From: Ruegeria arenilitoris | Lineage (GTDB): Bacteria; Pseudomonadota; Alphaproteobacteria; Rhodobacterales; Rhodobacteraceae | Assembly: GCF_013030265.1 (NCBI RefSeq) | Contig: NZ_WPZQ01000002.1 | Location: forward strand, 423,116 to 487,115 | Direction: 5' to 3' | Length of the DNA: 64,000 nt | Part shown: one piece after another, positions 61,969 through 64,000 of the stretch | How positions within the stretch are numbered: position 1 is the stretch's first letter | Layout: the number at the start of each line of letters is the position of its first letter | Made by a program: the position numbers and the translations under genes | Notes under the pieces: model-generated | Told to the model about the DNA's origin: nothing | The model's database searches: none | Seen by the model: the letters and a program-made list of their open reading frames with translations, nothing else

Positions 61969-63246
61969 ATGACACCCATCGACGACCATCCACTGCGCTA
62001 TGCGCTGGCCAATGAACTGCACGCACGCCCCTTTCCAGTGGCCAAGGCGCCATGCACTGTCGTCTTTCTTGCCGTCAAGAAACCGGTCCAGGCAGTTGCC
62101 CGGGATCGGAACGAAGATATGGCGCACCTGATAGATCTGCTGGACCGTCATGGCGCGCAACACCCCCAGCCAGGGGCCACGCATTATGCAGGGCAGATCG
62201 GACGTCACTGGCTAAAGTGGGAGCAACATACCGAGTTTGTCACCTATACGGCTATCACGCAGAATGTCAGTGATCGCCCGTTCAACCCAGCTGATTTCGA
62301 AGTGTTCCCTCAGGATTGGTTGATGAGCAGCCCGGGGCAGAGGATTACCTCGGCCATGTTGCGAGTGGTCAAGCGTCGGGATGATGAGGAAGTTGTGGCG
62401 GCATTGTCGGAGTGGTTTGAACCCGAAAGCCTGGCCGTGGCGAACGTATTGGACAACTCAGCAGTTTGTGCCAGTGATTTTCGGATTGATCCGGCAGGGC
62501 ACATGCGTTTCGCGCTGTTTGTCTCGGACGGAACCGGGCGACGCAGAACTGGTCGTATTATTCAGCGGCTGTGTGAGATCGAAACTTACAAGGCCATGTC
62601 CATGCTGGGCTTTGCCCGGGTTAAAAGCCTCATGGGGCGCATCGGTGAACTGGACAAGCGTCTTACTGATCTGATGGTCGAGATGACGGACGATGCCACC
62701 CAACCGGACGAATTGCTGCCCCAACTCCTGTCGACGTCGACCGAGCTTGAGACACTCTCAGCTCGTTGCTCGTTCCGTTTTGGAGCGACCGGAGCCTATG
62801 AAGCGATTGTAAACCAGAGGATCGAGGTTCTGCGAGAGCAGCGCTTTTATGGTCGTCAAACCTTTGCTGACTTTATGATGCGCAGATATGACCCTGCTAT
62901 TCGCACCGTGAAATCCACGGAGCGGCGTCTGCAAGCCCTTTCTGACCGAGCGATCCGAGCGGGTGAATTGCTACGGACACGCGTAGATGTTCAGCGCAGT
63001 GCGCAGAACCAGGCATTACTTGAAAGCATGGATCGCCGCGCCGATCTGGCCCTTAGACTGCAGCATACGGTGGAAGGATTGTCTGTGGTGGCCATCAGTT
63101 ACTATGCAGTCTCTCTGGCCAGCTATCTGCTTTACCCGATCACCAAAACTGGAATCAGTAAGGGGATGTTGACAGCAGTCGTAACGGTGCCGGTGGTACT
63201 TGCAGTCTGGTTCGCAATTCGACGCATACGCCGCCGGTTGGAGTAA
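61969..63246 (+). CDS. DUF3422 family protein
   Basis: A 425-residue protein that matches DUF3422, an uncharacterised family common in alphaproteobacteria. The N-terminal signature HPLRYALANELHARPFP is clear; a helical part with coiled-coil stretches follows (residues 235-365), and two hydrophobic helices near the C-terminus (about 372-391 and 400-415) end in a basic tail (RRIRRRLE). This suggests an inner-membrane-anchored cytoplasmic domain. No partner genes are adjacent. Confidence 0.9.
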   Translation: MTPIDDHPLRYALANELHARPFPVAKAPCTVVFLAVKKPVQAVARDRNEDMAHLIDLLDRHGAQHPQPGATHYAGQIGRHWLKWEQHTEFVTYTAITQNVSDRPFNPADFEVFPQDWLMSSPGQRITSAMLRVVKRRDDEEVVAALSEWFEPESLAVANVLDNSAVCASDFRIDPAGHMRFALFVSDGTGRRRTGRIIQRLCEIETYKAMSMLGFARVKSLMGRIGELDKRLTDLMVEMTDDATQPDELLPQLLSTSTELETLSARCSFRFGATGAYEAIVNQRIEVLREQRFYGRQTFADFMMRRYDPAIRTVKSTERRLQALSDRAIRAGELLRTRVDVQRSAQNQALLESMDRRADLALRLQHTVEGLSVVAISYYAVSLASYLLYPITKTGISKGMLTAVVTVPVVLAVWFAIRRIRRRLE

Positions 63247-63382
63247 GCTCAGAGACTGCTGGCAGAAGCATCTGCAAGAATGCAAATAACCTTGGTCTGA
63301 CTATAGAACTTGGGCCCGATTGAGCGCCATCGGCAGGATCTAAAAACAGAACTCACCGACAAATCGGGTTTCAATTTGTGAA

Positions 63383-63420
63383 ATGGGCGCGGTCGCGAAT
63401 TCACCCGCAACCACGCCCAT
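63383..63420 (-). terminator. possible terminator hairpin for the partial gene at the right edge
   Basis: ATGGGCGCGGT (63383-63393) pairs with ACCACGCCCAT (63410-63420) at 10 of 11 positions. It lies 27 bp past the stop of the minus-strand gene. The sequence following in that direction is A/T-rich but lacks a true T-run, so strength is uncertain. Confidence 0.4.
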
Positions 63421-63446
63421 CGATGACTTCATATCTGAAGCGGGTG

Positions 63447-64000
63447 TTAGAGCAGGAAGCTATCCTCTTCCAGCAGGTTCGCAATCATCAGATCTGTTAC
63501 CGCATCTGTCTCATTCGCCAAATCGCTGTTCGACGACGCATCGACCAGATTTGTCGGAATAGAAATGCCTGCGATCTTGGTTTCACCTGCACCGAACACG
63601 ACGGATAGGAATTCATCAACGATTTCCGCAGTCACATTCGGCACAAATTCGAGAACATCGACTGTACCCGCCCATCCGGCCTCGCCCGAAATCTCGCCTT
63701 CTGGTGCGAGTTTCTGAGCAGGAGATGATTGCTGTGCAAGTTTCGGAAGCTCGTATCCTACAGTGCCGCTGCCATTAATATCGTAGCCATAGAAGGCTTC
63801 CACATCGATGACATCAGGGATCGTCGTACTGCTGATGTAGGCACCACTAGCGTCGGTGATCCACTCGCCGTAGTCTCCGTTGGCGTTTTTCCAGAGCACC
63901 TTGAAGCCGCCATTGTATGCCTCGGCGTGGATGGCCTCCCAGCCAGGGAAGCTATCTGGGCCAGCTTTGACACCGTCACGCGTCAACTCGACACTGCCAT
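63447..64000 (-). CDS. C-terminal part of a tryptophan-rich/surface-type protein (cut by window end)
   Basis: The frame is open to the right edge, so only the last 184 residues are seen. They contain GSVELTRDGVKAGPDSFPGW followed by YNGGFKVLWKNANGDYGEWI and DINGSGTVGYE, a pattern like the tryptophan-rich domain found in cyanobacterial and alphaproteobacterial secreted or calcium-binding surface proteins. The last 80 residues are acidic with hydrophobic stretches and end in LLEEDSFLL. A TTG at 63986 is in frame but is unlikely to be the start. No function can be given. Confidence 0.7.
   Translation of the reverse strand, partial: GSVELTRDGVKAGPDSFPGWEAIHAEAYNGGFKVLWKNANGDYGEWITDASGAYISSTTIPDVIDVEAFYGYDINGSGTVGYELPKLAQQSSPAQKLAPEGEISGEAGWAGTVDVLEFVPNVTAEIVDEFLSVVFGAGETKIAGISIPTNLVDASSNSDLANETDAVTDLMIANLLEEDSFLL

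Noticed and set aside
1..64000. tRNA, rRNA, insertion sequences and CRISPR arrays
   Set aside because: I looked for cloverleaf-like T-arm sequences, transposase motifs with terminal repeats, and regularly spaced repeats, and found none.

Overview
The window is chromosomal DNA of an alphaproteobacterium, very probably a member of the Roseobacter group (Rhodobacteraceae). The reasons are gene order and family content: a division and cell-wall (dcw) cluster with DUF2484 genes between murC and murB, then ftsZ, lpxC, bamD and recN in that order, a CobS/CobT cobaltochelatase, a DUF3422 protein and a Hint-domain surface protein. This is inference from gene content; there is no rRNA in the window to confirm it. 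No tRNA, rRNA, insertion sequence, phage or CRISPR array was found.

Layout. 1-22161: the dcw cluster, almost all on the + strand and tightly coupled (murF partial, mraY, an extra P-loop ATPase, murD; a three-gene interruption; ftsW, murG, murC, two tandem DUF2484 genes, a small membrane protein, murB, ddl, ftsQ, ftsA, an exported unknown protein, ftsZ with a clear terminator, lpxC, bamD, recN). 22251-28369: a CLC chloride transporter, then a minus-strand run with a NADAR/macro-domain pair that probably acts on ADP-ribose derivatives, a DUF427 protein, an aminopeptidase P and a fused DNA-binding/hydrolase-like protein. 28664-37562: cobS and cobT with an exported protein wedged between them, and a J-domain protein and a BolA protein further right. 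Between cobS and the J-domain gene lies an accessory block: a membrane methyltransferase, a Hint-domain protein, an orphan protein, and a MerR/cation-transporter pair. A 144-bp direct repeat, one copy of which is a decayed start of the methyltransferase gene, flanks the Hint gene.

37718-52857: two overlapping exported orphan genes, DUF4177 protein, pepT, gatB, an NAD(P)-binding epimerase-like protein, two poorly known proteins, pepN, malate synthase G with GlcG, a PAP2 phosphatase and a class-I-amidotransferase-like hydrolase. 52930-64000: a two-subunit molybdenum hydroxylase with a divergent TetR regulator and a well-formed operator/promoter, kynureninase, a second small membrane methyltransferase, the proton-translocating transhydrogenase pntAB with terminator, a VOC protein, a DUF3422 protein and the C-terminal part of a surface-type protein that runs off the right edge.

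How the genes work together: the first third makes and polymerises peptidoglycan precursor, builds the septum and starts lipid A synthesis. Cobaltochelatase, GatB, transhydrogenase and malate synthase are housekeeping metabolism. Regulation is visible in several places: two SoxR/MerR-type promoters with a 19-bp spacer and the same dyad, far apart in the window (6065 and 42763); a third 19-bp-spacer MerR promoter at 35846; paired palindromes upstream of pepT; an 11-of-12-bp inverted repeat upstream of malate synthase; and a TetR operator at 55669.
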